44,106 bases of DNA from a virus (IMGVR_UViG_3300032053_000154:1-44106), one strand, 5' to 3'. Positions 16,252 to 25,164 are shown, counted from the stretch's first letter. The notes: generated from the sequence alone by a model not told the origin. Made by a program: numbers and translations.

Positions 16252-16640
16252 AACCAGTGACTCTTATTCGCAAACTAGGAAAAATCTTCAGTTATTACAA
16301 CTGGATTAAGACTCATCCTAAAGACGTAGAGCGTTACCGTCAGGGGCGGGTTTTTGAGTACGCGACGATGAAGCGCCTACGTTCTTTAGGATTCTACTGC
16401 ATCCGCAAATTCGGCAGCATCGGCGCCGAAGACGTGGTGGCCGTCCGAGGGGGTCGCGTCCTCTTCTGCCAATGCAAACATTCCAAAGTTCAAACGACGG
16501 CGCCGCACATGTTCGACCTCGAACGCCTCAAAGCGTTAGCGAAAACGTATGACGCTGAATGCCTCTTTGCGGGCGTTCACAATCGGAAGTTATACTTCAT
16601 GGTTTGGAAAAATGGGAAGTGGCAAGAATGGACGAAATAG
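16242..16640 (+). CDS. Hjc-like Holliday junction resolvase (PD-(D/E)XK)
   Basis: 132 residues. The motif order fits archaeal Hjc-type resolvases: RVFEYATMKRLRSLGF (conserved Glu), CIRKFGSIGAEDVVAV (R, GS, catalytic Asp), then RVLFCQCKHSK, where the usual E-x-K is Q-C-K. These enzymes cut four-way DNA junctions left by recombination or replication, so it may debranch viral DNA before packaging. The Glu-to-Gln change at the E-x-K position is odd; Hjc relatives normally have Glu. It overlaps the preceding kinase by 10 bases and the following gene by 13. Confidence 0.75.
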   Translation: MEIKPVTLIRKLGKIFSYYNWIKTHPKDVERYRQGRVFEYATMKRLRSLGFYCIRKFGSIGAEDVVAVRGGRVLFCQCKHSKVQTTAPHMFDLERLKALAKTYDAECLFAGVHNRKLYFMVWKNGKWQEWTK

Positions 16641-17017
16641 AAAAAGAGTTAAATCGGGAACTTGAACGCCTCATACGAAAGTATCCATTCGGCGTCGAAA
16701 TAGACCTCATCTTTCAACCAACGGACGTTCTGTTACGTCCTCGCGTGAAACTAGCAGACGGAAAAGAACGTCACGTCTGCGGCGAATGGATCAATAATAA
16801 AATAACGATTTACGAAAACCGATCACTAGCCGATTGCGTACACGTCTTACATCACGAATTTTTCGAGATGTTACTCATGTCAGAACTTGTTGATCCTTAC
16901 GTGATCCTGTCGAACGCGCTTCAAGACGTATTTCGAACCATCACGTATCTGAATCAGGAAAAGAAAGTAGAAACCTTCGCAAAAGTCGAAGATAGGGAGT
17001 GGAAAAAGAAATGTTGA
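16628..17017 (+). CDS. Zincin-like small protein with HHEFFE motif
   Basis: 129 residues from the Met at 16628 (MDEIEKELNRELERLI); a longer frame begins at 16559 but overlaps the resolvase heavily. The core CVHVLHHEFFEMLLM resembles the helix of zinc peptidases, but the second His of HExxH is replaced by Glu (HEFFE), so catalysis is uncertain. Strands KITIYENRS and VLLRPRVKLADGK precede it, as in minimal zincins. A relative may be the protein at 20822, which has intact HETLH. Its role in the virus is unknown. The next gene starts inside its end. Confidence 0.6.
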   Translation: MDEIEKELNRELERLIRKYPFGVEIDLIFQPTDVLLRPRVKLADGKERHVCGEWINNKITIYENRSLADCVHVLHHEFFEMLLMSELVDPYVILSNALQDVFRTITYLNQEKKVETFAKVEDREWKKKC

Positions 17018-17394
17018 CTCAAATGTTGAAGGATTTCGTAACTACGTGTTACGCCACCGAGGTAGAAACGGACATTGAAAAGAAAATGGACGAGTACCTG
17101 AAAGCGTACCCGCATCTGAAGACGCCCGCATCCATCGACATGTTGCGGCAAGCGATGAATACGTGGTTGAAAATCAAGAAACTGGAAGAGTTGGAGAAAA
17201 AAGCGGAGTTCATTAAAGAAAAAGTCGTCATCATCGACAAAATCAACACCCTCACGAAAACTTGGACTACGATGATGGCCAACTTGGGACTCGCGTACAC
17301 GAAACAGCAATACATCAACAGGAAGAATCAGCAGACGCAAGCACCCATTGAACGGCTACGGATGCTTCAGAGGAAAGGATTGAAAGAACAATGA
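17011..17394 (+). CDS. Probable terminase small subunit
   Basis: 127 residues, all helical and charged, with a coiled-coil-like centre (KIKKLEELEKKAEFIKEKV) and a C-terminal basic part (KQQYINRKNQ). It sits upstream of the large terminase with one methyltransferase gene between. In small terminase subunits an N-terminal DNA-binding region is followed by an oligomerising coiled coil, which fits the overall shape. I use ATG 17011, which has GGGAG 11 bases upstream, rather than GTG 16999. The call depends mainly on position. Confidence 0.5.
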   Translation: MLTQMLKDFVTTCYATEVETDIEKKMDEYLKAYPHLKTPASIDMLRQAMNTWLKIKKLEELEKKAEFIKEKVVIIDKINTLTKTWTTMMANLGLAYTKQQYINRKNQQTQAPIERLRMLQRKGLKEQ

Positions 17395-18458
17395 TTCAAC
17401 TTGAACCATTAGTTCTTCTTCATTTTTCAACCGTCGAAGCTGTTGGACGCCCCGACAAGATCGTGACGTGGCCGCCGACGGCGGGGTTTAAACCGTACGA
17501 CAAGTATTTCACCAAAGAATCCGTGAAGCATCCTGCCAAAGCCAATCTTCACATGATAAAATGGATCATCGAAACGTACACGAAAGAAGGCGACTGGATT
17601 CTCGATCCGATGGCGGGAACTGGAAGTACGGGCGTCATGGCGTTGCTACTCGGAAGAAATACGATACTGGTTGAGTATGAACAGAAATTTGTTGATATGA
17701 TAAACTCCAACATCCAGCAACTTATCGACATGGCTCCAATAAATCCGTCCCTTCAATGGAAAATAATCAAAGGCGACGCCCGTTCGCTATGTGATGTTAT
17801 GATCGCCAATTGCGAACACATTATTTTCAGTCCGCCTTATGGTATTAAAGAAACAAGTCAAGAAAGTAGCAAAAATGAAATTGAAAGACGTATGATAAAA
17901 GGAATTCGAGGCGCTGTAAAACTACCAAATGGCGACTATATGACTGGCGACGGCAAATACCTTCAAACGTATAGTAATGACCCAGACAACATTGGAAACC
18001 TTCCATACGGTTCAGTTGATTCGATAGTGACGAGTCCGCCTTATTCTGGAATACTCGGCGCTGGACACAGAAGTAAACTTGGAAACATTAAAGAACAGGG
18101 TAGCGCTTACCAAACTTTTGAAGAAAAAGCAGACAAAAATAATATTGGTAATCTTGACACTAAAACCTATCTTTCTGCTATGTTTCAAGTATATAGTGAA
18201 TGCTTCAAAGTCCTCAAACCAAATGGTTTAATGATTCTCGTCACCAAAAACTTCATCCGCAAGAAACAAGTCGTGCGACTCGATTTGGACACGATAGCTC
18301 TCTGCGAGAAAGCAGGATTTGTTTTGAAGGATCGGTGGTATCGAAAACTCACGAACTTTAGTTTTTGGGTCACGAACTATTACAAGAAATATGGGTTACG
18401 AGTGGAATACGAGGACATTCTTATTTTTCAAAAAACTATGAAGGAAACTTCTAAATGA
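17391..18458 (+). CDS. Beta-class DNA methyltransferase with two SPPY motifs
   Basis: 355 residues. The AdoMet-binding motif I is LDPMAGTGSTGVMALLLGR (residues ~67-85), and catalytic motif IV appears twice: HIIFSPPYGI and SIVTSPPYSGI. SPPY points to N4-cytosine or N6-adenine amino methylation. KVLKPNGLMILVTKNFIRK and the end VEYEDILIFQKT are usual late motifs. Which SPPY is catalytic is unclear; the stretch between them (about 70 residues) may carry specificity. It lies between the small and large terminase genes, overlapping both by 4 bases, so it may methylate DNA just before packaging or protect pac/cos sites. No restriction enzyme is adjacent. Confidence 0.85.
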   Translation: MIQLEPLVLLHFSTVEAVGRPDKIVTWPPTAGFKPYDKYFTKESVKHPAKANLHMIKWIIETYTKEGDWILDPMAGTGSTGVMALLLGRNTILVEYEQKFVDMINSNIQQLIDMAPINPSLQWKIIKGDARSLCDVMIANCEHIIFSPPYGIKETSQESSKNEIERRMIKGIRGAVKLPNGDYMTGDGKYLQTYSNDPDNIGNLPYGSVDSIVTSPPYSGILGAGHRSKLGNIKEQGSAYQTFEEKADKNNIGNLDTKTYLSAMFQVYSECFKVLKPNGLMILVTKNFIRKKQVVRLDLDTIALCEKAGFVLKDRWYRKLTNFSFWVTNYYKKYGLRVEYEDILIFQKTMKETSK

Positions 18459-19909
18459 GCTACGAAGACGTTGACCCTCAAATTCTCATCGAGGCATACG
18501 ATGATCCCATCATGTTCATAGAAGCGATTCTGCCACATCTTCCGTTGAAGCTTTCTCCTAAACAAATAAAAATTCTTAGAACTTTCTATAGTAAAACTAA
18601 ACATTACACCGATCTTGAACTCGTGTGTGGTCGCAAGTCGGGGAAGACGTTATTGATCGCTATAATTGTACTATATGAAGCTTTCCGACTTCTTCTTACG
18701 GATAATCTTCACGCCAAATACAACATGATACCCAATTCTCCAATCTACATCATGGTTATTTCTACCAGTCGGGAAAACGCGCTTGATGTAGCTTTCCAGT
18801 ATATTCGGTCGCTGGCTGAAGGAAGTTGGTGGCTCAACGATTATATCGTAAACATTACGAGTCAACAAATTGAGTTTCAAAAAAACATCATCATTCGTTG
18901 CCAAGCGTGTAGTAGCGCATCTGGTAGAGGCTACCCAACCGTTCTAAATGTATATGATGAACACGCCCATATGAAGTTGCGAAGCGGAAACGCGGGCGGA
19001 GACGTCATCTATGAGGCGCTTCAACCGAATCTCAAAGTTTTCCGTGGAGACGGCAAAACCGTAAGCGTCAGTTCACCGTCGGGCATGGAAGGAATCTTTT
19101 GGGACAATTTCTCAACGGGCGACCCCATCGAAGTAATCCAGAAATCAGAGCATCATGGAGAACATGCGTGGAGAGCCGTCTTCCAGTACCCGACTTGGGA
19201 CATGAACCCGACGCTTCCGAGAGATCACCGCGAAATCGAAAAAGAGTTTCTCGCCGACCCTAAAAGCTTTGACATGGAGTTCGGCGGACTCTTCGCGCAA
19301 GTCATCGATGCAGCACTGAATCCGAAGGACATCGACGAGTGCGCGTTAGGCATCCAGATAAACGTGGATGTTCCAGAATTAAAAGAACCTCGCGTCATTG
19401 TTCTCGATCCCGCCACTGTGGGAAACGAATACGCCGTTGTTATGGGACACATGAACGCGAAAAGAGATCACATTATTGTTGATATCGTTAAAACATTTAG
19501 TGGAACCCACAAAAAACCAGTAGACATTGAAGAAGTAGAAGACTACGTTAGAATTCTAATTCGCAACTTCAAAATCATAACCGTGGTCGTCGATCAACAC
19601 CAAAGCGCAGAGACGGTTCAACGATTCCAAAAAGAGGGCATCCCGATCTACATGGTGAACATTACGCCTAAATACAACACGGACATGTACCGCATCCTGT
19701 TCCGCTACATCAACACACACAAAATCATTTACCCAAACCTTATCGAGATTAAAGATGAATTACGATTTTTACAAAAACGGTTCGTTGGGTGGGGGTGGAT
19801 AGTTGTAGCGGCACGGAACCATATGGATGACATTCCAGATGCAATGGCTAATTTATGTTTAACGTTAGAACAAAAGTTAGGAACGCAAATTTCATGGGGA
19901 GAAATGTAA
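18455..19909 (+). CDS. terL: Terminase large subunit
   Basis: 484 residues. The ATPase domain has Walker A CGRKSGKT (58-65), Walker B VLNVYDEH with Asp168-Glu169, and coupling motif VSVSSPSG (203-210). The nuclease domain has IVLDPATVG (Asp318), VVVDQHQS (around 377-384) and DDIPDAMANL (around 460), giving three acidic metal ligands of the RNase H fold. The protein drives DNA into the capsid through the portal and cuts the concatemer. Length is typical. The ATG overlaps the methyltransferase stop, and its own TAA overlaps the next ATG by one base. A circular genome with a terminase is compatible with headful packaging. Confidence 0.95.
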   Translation: MSYEDVDPQILIEAYDDPIMFIEAILPHLPLKLSPKQIKILRTFYSKTKHYTDLELVCGRKSGKTLLIAIIVLYEAFRLLLTDNLHAKYNMIPNSPIYIMVISTSRENALDVAFQYIRSLAEGSWWLNDYIVNITSQQIEFQKNIIIRCQACSSASGRGYPTVLNVYDEHAHMKLRSGNAGGDVIYEALQPNLKVFRGDGKTVSVSSPSGMEGIFWDNFSTGDPIEVIQKSEHHGEHAWRAVFQYPTWDMNPTLPRDHREIEKEFLADPKSFDMEFGGLFAQVIDAALNPKDIDECALGIQINVDVPELKEPRVIVLDPATVGNEYAVVMGHMNAKRDHIIVDIVKTFSGTHKKPVDIEEVEDYVRILIRNFKIITVVVDQHQSAETVQRFQKEGIPIYMVNITPKYNTDMYRILFRYINTHKIIYPNLIEIKDELRFLQKRFVGWGWIVVAARNHMDDIPDAMANLCLTLEQKLGTQISWGEM

Positions 19910-20103
19910 TGAACGTACACCTCACAGAAAAATGCGTCACCGCTCTGCTCACCCTCATTGAGCAACACGTTCACACATTGAGCGCGTGGAAGCGAACGTT
20001 CACGAATGATGATCCTTTTTCGGATGATTATAGAAAACTGATTCAGCAAGAAATGGACACGTTCGAAGAAGCAGTTCTCGCTTTACGCGGTTCAGGAGAA
20101 TAA
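19909..20103 (+). CDS. Small helical protein after terminase
   Basis: 64 residues from the ATG that shares a base with the terminase stop. Sequence: helices KCVTALLTLIEQHVHTLSAW and YRKLIQQEMDTFEEAVLAL. A longer frame from 19855 is only antisense-like extension inside the terminase gene. Not recognised. Its position would suit a terminase accessory factor, which is inference only. Confidence 0.6.
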   Translation: MNVHLTEKCVTALLTLIEQHVHTLSAWKRTFTNDDPFSDDYRKLIQQEMDTFEEAVLALRGSGE

Positions 20104-20107
20104 AAAA

Positions 20108-20401
20108 ATGGTAGAAATATATGGATTTGAAACAACAACCTATTCAACCAAAAAAGGAATAATCACAACTCTACGAAAAAAAATGTTGAATGGAAACATT
20201 GTTATCACGATTGCCAAAGTCAAAAACCATCCACACACCGCCGTTGAGTGGGCGCGAAAATACTACCCAACAATGATTCCTAGCGATGAAGAATTCATAG
20301 TTACCATCGGACAGAATAACACAACAATGTGGTCTCATGGTGATCTCATGGAGTTGGGAATGGCTATTCAAAGAGCAATTGAAATAATGGGTGGACGTTA
20401 A
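20108..20401 (+). CDS. Unknown protein, 97 residues
   Basis: Strand-rich first half (GIITTLRKKMLNGNIVITIAKV), then AVEWARKYYPTMIPSDE and a C-terminal helix LMELGMAIQRAIEIMGG. A CAGGAGAATAAAAAA ribosome-binding site precedes the ATG. It follows the small helical gene by 4 bases and overlaps nothing upstream. I do not recognise a family. Confidence 0.6.
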   Translation: MVEIYGFETTTYSTKKGIITTLRKKMLNGNIVITIAKVKNHPHTAVEWARKYYPTMIPSDEEFIVTIGQNNTTMWSHGDLMELGMAIQRAIEIMGGR

Positions 20402-20402
20402 A

Positions 20403-20618
20403 ATGCCAGAAACACGCGGAGAAGTAGAAACGAATTTCGAAATAAGCAAAGAAGAATTGAAAAAAATTCTTCAACTAAAAAAAGGTGAAACTATGAAGTT
20501 CAGTGGCGGCACAGTAACTTGCACTGAAAACGGATTTGAATTCTCGTCCACACAAGAAGTGACACTAGAATTCGACATGGGAGATTACGCACCAGAAAGG
20601 GATGAAAGCCATGACTAA
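20403..20618 (+). CDS. Unknown small acidic protein
   Basis: 71 residues (MPETRGEVETNFEISKEELKK) with two strand-like stretches (TMKFSGGTVTCTENGFEF, QEVTLEFDMGD). An in-frame GTG 12 bases earlier (20391) is possible, but GGTGG lies well placed before ATG 20403. The following gene overlaps its 3' end by 8 bases. Not recognised. Confidence 0.55.
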   Translation: MPETRGEVETNFEISKEELKKILQLKKGETMKFSGGTVTCTENGFEFSSTQEVTLEFDMGDYAPERDESHD

Positions 20619-20832
20619 GAAAAATAGGATTAAGCCCATCAACATCGAAAAATTTACTGAGAAAGATTGGCGCGGAATCTTGGCGCTCGTGATCCTCGGC
20701 TGCGGATTCATTCTACTCGTCATAGCCATGATACTCGATAAGCCGTGGGTAGCGTCCGGCATTCTTCCCATCATGGCGCTCGTGACGCAATGGTACTTCA
20801 AATCTCAGGAAGGAAACAAAAATGAAACTTAA
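20611..20832 (+). CDS. Small membrane protein with two transmembrane segments
   Basis: 73 residues from ATG 20611 (MTKKNRIKPINIEKF); ATG 20602 is an alternative but has almost no space for a ribosome-binding site. A basic N-terminus precedes helix 1 (ILALVILGCGFILLVIAMIL) and helix 2 (WVASGILPIMALVTQWYF), followed by a short polar tail. Size and topology are compatible with a holin or membrane anchor. It overlaps the next gene by 11 bases. Confidence 0.6.
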   Translation: MTKKNRIKPINIEKFTEKDWRGILALVILGCGFILLVIAMILDKPWVASGILPIMALVTQWYFKSQEGNKNET

Positions 20833-21124
20833 AAAAATCACAATCATAACGAAAATAACAGACATAATAATTCATCGATTACCACTAACTGAACGAACCG
20901 ATGATGAATCCGTTCCCGCATTTCTCTACAAAAACGATCGTGAGACGCTCTGCATAAATTCGGGTTTCAAATGGCCAAAAAAGCCCGACAATGAAGTGTG
21001 GTGGACAATAATATTCACGCATGAAACTCTTCATCGGCTTCTAACAGAAATAGGATGCGATAAACTCGACAACCTTTTTCCAAATATTCGAAAAAGCACA
21101 TTCTTTGTAATTCCAGACTGGTGA
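20822..21124 (+). CDS. Minimal zincin-like protein with HETLH motif
   Basis: 100 residues beginning KLKKITIITKITDIIIH. A conserved-looking helix VWWTIIFTHETLHRLLTEIG contains HExxH (residues ~68-72), the zinc site of metallopeptidases. AGGAAGG upstream is a good ribosome-binding site. The rest is very short for a peptidase, so it may be a stand-alone minimal zincin or a structural zinc protein. It precedes the primase-helicase, whose GTG start overlaps its stop. Confidence 0.6.
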   Translation: MKLKKITIITKITDIIIHRLPLTERTDDESVPAFLYKNDRETLCINSGFKWPKKPDNEVWWTIIFTHETLHRLLTEIGCDKLDNLFPNIRKSTFFVIPDW

Positions 21125-23511
21125 AAAATATGAAAAAAGCAAAAACGATCTACCCAATTACTGCCGATGAAAAAGTTACTATTCCAAAATGTATAATTGA
21201 CGCGCTCAAACCATTCGGCGCGAGATTCATTAAGGTGGAGTCTCCGATTTTTGGCGAGTCTAAAACTGGTAAAAAAGCAATGGAGAATGGATGGTTAGAA
21301 AAACGATACGAAGCCAACGACGTTGAATTAACTACGTGGTTAGAGAATGGCGGAAACTATGGAATAGTTTGCAATGAGGGGTTACACGCCATAGACTTAG
21401 ACGACAAACCACTACAAGAAAAATTTGAACAAAATATAGAAACTCTCACCGTCAAAACAGGAAGAACACCAGAAGGAAGACACTATTTTATTAGAAGCGA
21501 TTGCACAGAAAATGGAATAATATTCAGTGATTCGAAAGAAAACCTCGGCAACATTCAAGTCAAAAATAAATATGTTGTAGGTGCGGGATGTTGGCATCAC
21601 TGTGGCAAAAAATATGAAGTAATAAAAGCCGTTGCCATCGCATGGATAACCAAAAAACAACTTCAAGAAATCTTTGGAGACCATCTCGCTTGGAGCAAAC
21701 AACGTGTTTCAGAAGAACAGGCTCAAATTGAAATGGATGATATGAAGAAGTTCGGATTTGACATCCCCATTGCCGACGTAATCAATTTGGCAACATTAAA
21801 ACAAATTGGAGAAAACGAATTTCAAGGGTCTCATCCACTACATGGATCACAAACTGGAATCAACTTCACCGTAAACACAAGAAAAAACTGTTGGCATTGT
21901 TTCCGATGCAACAGTGGCGGCGGCGCATTAAACTGGATAGCCGTGAAACACAAGATAATCGAGTGCCACGAAGCGCAGAAAGGAAACTTGAAAGGAGAGT
22001 TATTCAAAAAAGTTCTTGTCGCGGCCAAAAAAGACGGGTTCGAAATAGGCGTCGGAAACGACGACGAAGAATTGAGTCCTGAAGTATTAAAATATTTTGA
22101 AAAAGGAAAATTTGTACCCGCTTTAGTAGCATCAGAACTTATGAAAACCTTCCATTATGTTACAAGAAAAACTGATGAAATGATATTTGTCTATCATCCA
22201 CAACACGGTTTCTACACGCCAGACGGCAAATCTCATTTGAAAACTCAAGTAAGAAAAATACTAGGAAAATACCTCACAAAGCTTCGACTAAATGAAATAC
22301 TAAATTTTGTAGTATGTTCAACGTTGAAAGACACGGACACCACTCCACCACATTTAATCCTTGTGAAAAACGGCATTCTAAATATCGACAATGGAAAACT
22401 AGAAGATTTCAATCCAAACTATTTTATGTTAAATGCCGTTCCAGTGAAATACGATCCAAACGCGAAAATCAACGTCATAGAAGGATTCGTAAAAGAAATC
22501 GTTCATCCAGACGACCTTTCTGTTCTACAAGAAAGCGCGGGTTACTGTCTCTGGCGAGAATATCCGATACACGTTGCGATAATGCTCATAGGAGAAGGAG
22601 CAAACGGAAAAAGCACTTGGTTAGAATTATTGAGCGCCTTTTTAGGTAATGAAAACATTTCAAGAGAACCGTTACAAGCGTTCGAATCGAACCGTTTCTC
22701 TCTCGGATGTTTGTTCGGAAAATTGGCCAACATATTTGCCGATCTAAGCAACAAGGCGTTAGTGAAAACAGGAACGTTCAAAATGTTAACGGGCGGAGAC
22801 ACCGTTTCGGCAGAATATAAATTCCATGATCGTTTCACCTTCAAAAACTATGCCAAATTAATTTTCAGCGCAAACAAAATTCCAGAATCAAGCGACGACA
22901 CAACCGCGTTCTTCCGACGGTGGATCATCGTAAATTTTCCGAAAGAATTTCTGCAGGATAACCCGAAAACTGATCCTAACTTATTGAAGAAGCTAACGAC
23001 GGAAGAAGAACTGTCCGGATTTCTGAACTGGTGTTTAGAAGGACTCAAACGGTTGATTGAAAACAAAAGGTTTAGCAGATCAAAATCGATCGAAGAAACT
23101 AGAGAACAGTACCTTCGATCCAGCGATCCCGTCAAAGCGTTTACGATGGATAAGCTGGAATACAAAGCTGGAAACGTCATATCAAAAATTGACGTGTATA
23201 AAACATTCATTAATTATTGTCAAGAAATGAAGCTGCCAACTATGTCTCAATCGGCATTCGCTGCGAAACTTGTTGAATGTATGCCGACCGCAAAAGCAAC
23301 CCGCAGAAGAATCGAAAATAAACTAACCCATTGTTGGGAAGACTTGGCAATGGTGGGTGTTCCAACTGTTCCAACTGTTCCGCCCATTTCTAATCACGTA
23401 CAACAATTAGGGTTAGAGAAATATAGTGAAAGTAGAGACGGTATAGAAAAGGGCGGAACAAACGGAACAATCGGAACAGCGGAAACGTTCGAAGAGGCCA
23501 TGGGAAAATGA
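21121..23511 (+). CDS. Primase-polymerase / SF3 helicase
   Basis: 796 residues. The N-terminal ~170 residues are a primase-polymerase domain: NYGIVCNEGLHAIDLDD (acidic pair), RTPEGRHYFI (conserved His), then NIQVKNKYVVGAGCWH. Next comes a zinc-binding region (GINFTVNTRKNCWHCFRCNS, ~241-260) like CHC2-type fingers. The D5/SF3 helicase core has Walker A GEGANGKST (491-499), Walker B-like KLANIFADLSN, sensor LIFSANKIPES and Arg finger FRRWIIVNFP. A winged-helix end follows (SQSAFAAKLVECMP), then a VPTVPTVPP linker. It primes and unwinds DNA at the viral origin. It starts at GTG 21121 or ATG 21130. Confidence 0.9.
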   Translation: MKNMKKAKTIYPITADEKVTIPKCIIDALKPFGARFIKVESPIFGESKTGKKAMENGWLEKRYEANDVELTTWLENGGNYGIVCNEGLHAIDLDDKPLQEKFEQNIETLTVKTGRTPEGRHYFIRSDCTENGIIFSDSKENLGNIQVKNKYVVGAGCWHHCGKKYEVIKAVAIAWITKKQLQEIFGDHLAWSKQRVSEEQAQIEMDDMKKFGFDIPIADVINLATLKQIGENEFQGSHPLHGSQTGINFTVNTRKNCWHCFRCNSGGGALNWIAVKHKIIECHEAQKGNLKGELFKKVLVAAKKDGFEIGVGNDDEELSPEVLKYFEKGKFVPALVASELMKTFHYVTRKTDEMIFVYHPQHGFYTPDGKSHLKTQVRKILGKYLTKLRLNEILNFVVCSTLKDTDTTPPHLILVKNGILNIDNGKLEDFNPNYFMLNAVPVKYDPNAKINVIEGFVKEIVHPDDLSVLQESAGYCLWREYPIHVAIMLIGEGANGKSTWLELLSAFLGNENISREPLQAFESNRFSLGCLFGKLANIFADLSNKALVKTGTFKMLTGGDTVSAEYKFHDRFTFKNYAKLIFSANKIPESSDDTTAFFRRWIIVNFPKEFLQDNPKTDPNLLKKLTTEEELSGFLNWCLEGLKRLIENKRFSRSKSIEETREQYLRSSDPVKAFTMDKLEYKAGNVISKIDVYKTFINYCQEMKLPTMSQSAFAAKLVECMPTAKATRRRIENKLTHCWEDLAMVGVPTVPTVPPISNHVQQLGLEKYSESRDGIEKGGTNGTIGTAETFEEAMGK
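23357..23479. repeat. Imperfect inverted repeat of TGTTCC units inside the primase gene
   Basis: Left arm 23357-23385 carries three TGTTCC units spaced 9 bases apart, ending GTTCCGCCC. Right arm 23451-23479 starts GGGCGGAAC and carries three GGAACA units at 9-base spacing. The arms match at 23 of 29 positions with a 65-base loop. It codes for VPTVPTVPP and GTNGTIGTA. Confidence 0.7.
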
Positions 23512-23672
23512 ACGATCTCATAGTTGCACTGGCGCTTCTCGTGGGCGTCATCGTCTACGGCTTCTCACAATACATTTGGATGTTCGGCTGCGAAGTCGAT
23601 GTGTTGGATGAGTATTTTTTATCGACGTTTTTCACTATGAGTATGAATAGGAGATTTATACATGGAACTTGA
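23508..23672 (+). CDS. Small single-span membrane protein
   Basis: 54 residues starting MNDLIVALALLVGVIVYGFS, one clear transmembrane segment, then an acidic part EVDVLDEYFLS. Its ATG overlaps the primase stop as ATGA and its end overlaps the next gene's ATG by 11 bases, so it is embedded in coupled translation. No family recognised. Confidence 0.6.
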   Translation: MNDLIVALALLVGVIVYGFSQYIWMFGCEVDVLDEYFLSTFFTMSMNRRFIHGT

Positions 23673-25164
23673 TAAATTGATTTGTGGCGAATGCGTTGCC
23701 GTGATGAAGACGTTTCCAAGCGAAAGCGTCGATTGTATCGTAACTGATCCGCCTTACGGGTATTCGTTCATGGGGAAACATTGGGATAAAGCGGTTCCGG
23801 CGGTTGAAGTGTGGAGAGAGAGTCTTCGTGTTTTGAAGAGTGGGGCGTTCATGTTTGTGATGTCTAGTCCACGGCAAGACGTTTTAAGCCAAATGATAGT
23901 TCGTTTGGGACAAGCGGGGTTTGAAATTGGATTCACAAGCATTTATTGGGCTTATGCGAGTGGGTTTCCGAAGGCTATGAATGTCAGCAAAGCAGTAGAC
24001 AAACGACTAGGTGTTGAAAGGAAAATTACGGGAACAAGAGTTTCAGCGTTTGGAGATGCCGAATTATCTGAAACAGAAGATGATAGAAACCTATGGGGAA
24101 AGCCAAGCACAACAGAGCTTCAATTAAAAGATAAATGCGCTTCTGAAGAGGCTAAGGTTCTTGATGGTTCTTATGGTGGTTTTCAGCCTAAGCCAGCCGT
24201 AGAAGTCATAATCGTCTGTATGAAGCCGTTGAGTGAGAAAACGTTTGTTGACCAAGCCCTAGCGAATGGGAAGGGCGTGACGTGGCTTGATGATTGTAGA
24301 ATACCTTTTGAAATCAATCAAGATTTTGATGAAGCGGTTAAGGCTCATAGAGAGGCAGATGTAGCTTACAAACAAGATGGAAGAAAAACAGTTATTCCAA
24401 GTGGAGGTTCAGTTAGTCGACCAGAAGGTCGTTTTCCTGCTAACCTACTCGTAAGCGACGACGTGTTGAATGATGGAAGAAATAGTAAGGGTTCTTCTGG
24501 TAATAATGAAGCTGAAGTAGGTGTGGAAGGAAACATTCCCTTTAGAAGAGGACGAGCACCATTATATTGTGATTCTGGCGGTTTCAGTCGTTACTTCGCT
24601 TTGGATGCTTGGTGGAACAAGACCGTTGGGAATCTTCCTGAAGGTGTGCGGAAGACGTTTCCGTTTCTGATTTGTCCAAAAGCAAGCAAAAGCGAAAGAA
24701 ACCAAGGATGCGAACAACTCGAAAACCATGTAGGTGGAGGAATGAAAGGAACAGAAGATTTGTCATTAAAAACAGGTAGTGGAAACATACGTAATAATAT
24801 AATGAAGAATTTTCATCCTACTGTGAAACCGCTTAGACTTATGAGTTACTTGGTTACTCTCGGTAGCCGTGAAGGCGACGTGGTTCTTGATCCGTTTGTT
24901 GGCAGCGGCACGACGTGTTTAGCCGCAAAAATGTTGAATCGTAAATGGATTGGGATTGATGTCAGTAAAGAATATTGTGGCATAGCGAGCGCCCGTCTCG
25001 GCGGCGTCGAAGTTGTCGAGCCGCAAGAGGCGCCAAAGAGTTCAACGGTTGAACCGCCACACACCGTTGAGAAAAACAAGTGCGTGTATGTTGGTAGGTG
25101 TAGTTATAGACTTGAAAATGGAACGTGTACGTTCACTCGTTCTTGTAAGGAGCGTGGCGTATAA
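23662..25164 (+). CDS. Beta-class DNA methyltransferase with C-terminal Cys cluster
   Basis: 500 residues. The order is motif IV first (CIVTDPPYGYSFMGKHWDK, ~26-44), a long middle region, then motif I last (VLDPFVGSGTTCLAAKML, ~410-427) and IGIDVSKEYC. This is the beta-class order of N6-adenine/N4-cytosine methyltransferases. FHPTVKPLRLMSYLV before motif I is typical. The C-terminus has CVYVGRCSYRLENGTC and RSCKERGV, a possible zinc knuckle. The middle ~250 residues may include the recognition domain. The gene abuts the polymerase fragment without a gap. The virus thus has two methyltransferases, presumably against host restriction. Confidence 0.9.
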   Translation: MELDKLICGECVAVMKTFPSESVDCIVTDPPYGYSFMGKHWDKAVPAVEVWRESLRVLKSGAFMFVMSSPRQDVLSQMIVRLGQAGFEIGFTSIYWAYASGFPKAMNVSKAVDKRLGVERKITGTRVSAFGDAELSETEDDRNLWGKPSTTELQLKDKCASEEAKVLDGSYGGFQPKPAVEVIIVCMKPLSEKTFVDQALANGKGVTWLDDCRIPFEINQDFDEAVKAHREADVAYKQDGRKTVIPSGGSVSRPEGRFPANLLVSDDVLNDGRNSKGSSGNNEAEVGVEGNIPFRRGRAPLYCDSGGFSRYFALDAWWNKTVGNLPEGVRKTFPFLICPKASKSERNQGCEQLENHVGGGMKGTEDLSLKTGSGNIRNNIMKNFHPTVKPLRLMSYLVTLGSREGDVVLDPFVGSGTTCLAAKMLNRKWIGIDVSKEYCGIASARLGGVEVVEPQEAPKSSTVEPPHTVEKNKCVYVGRCSYRLENGTCTFTRSCKERGV

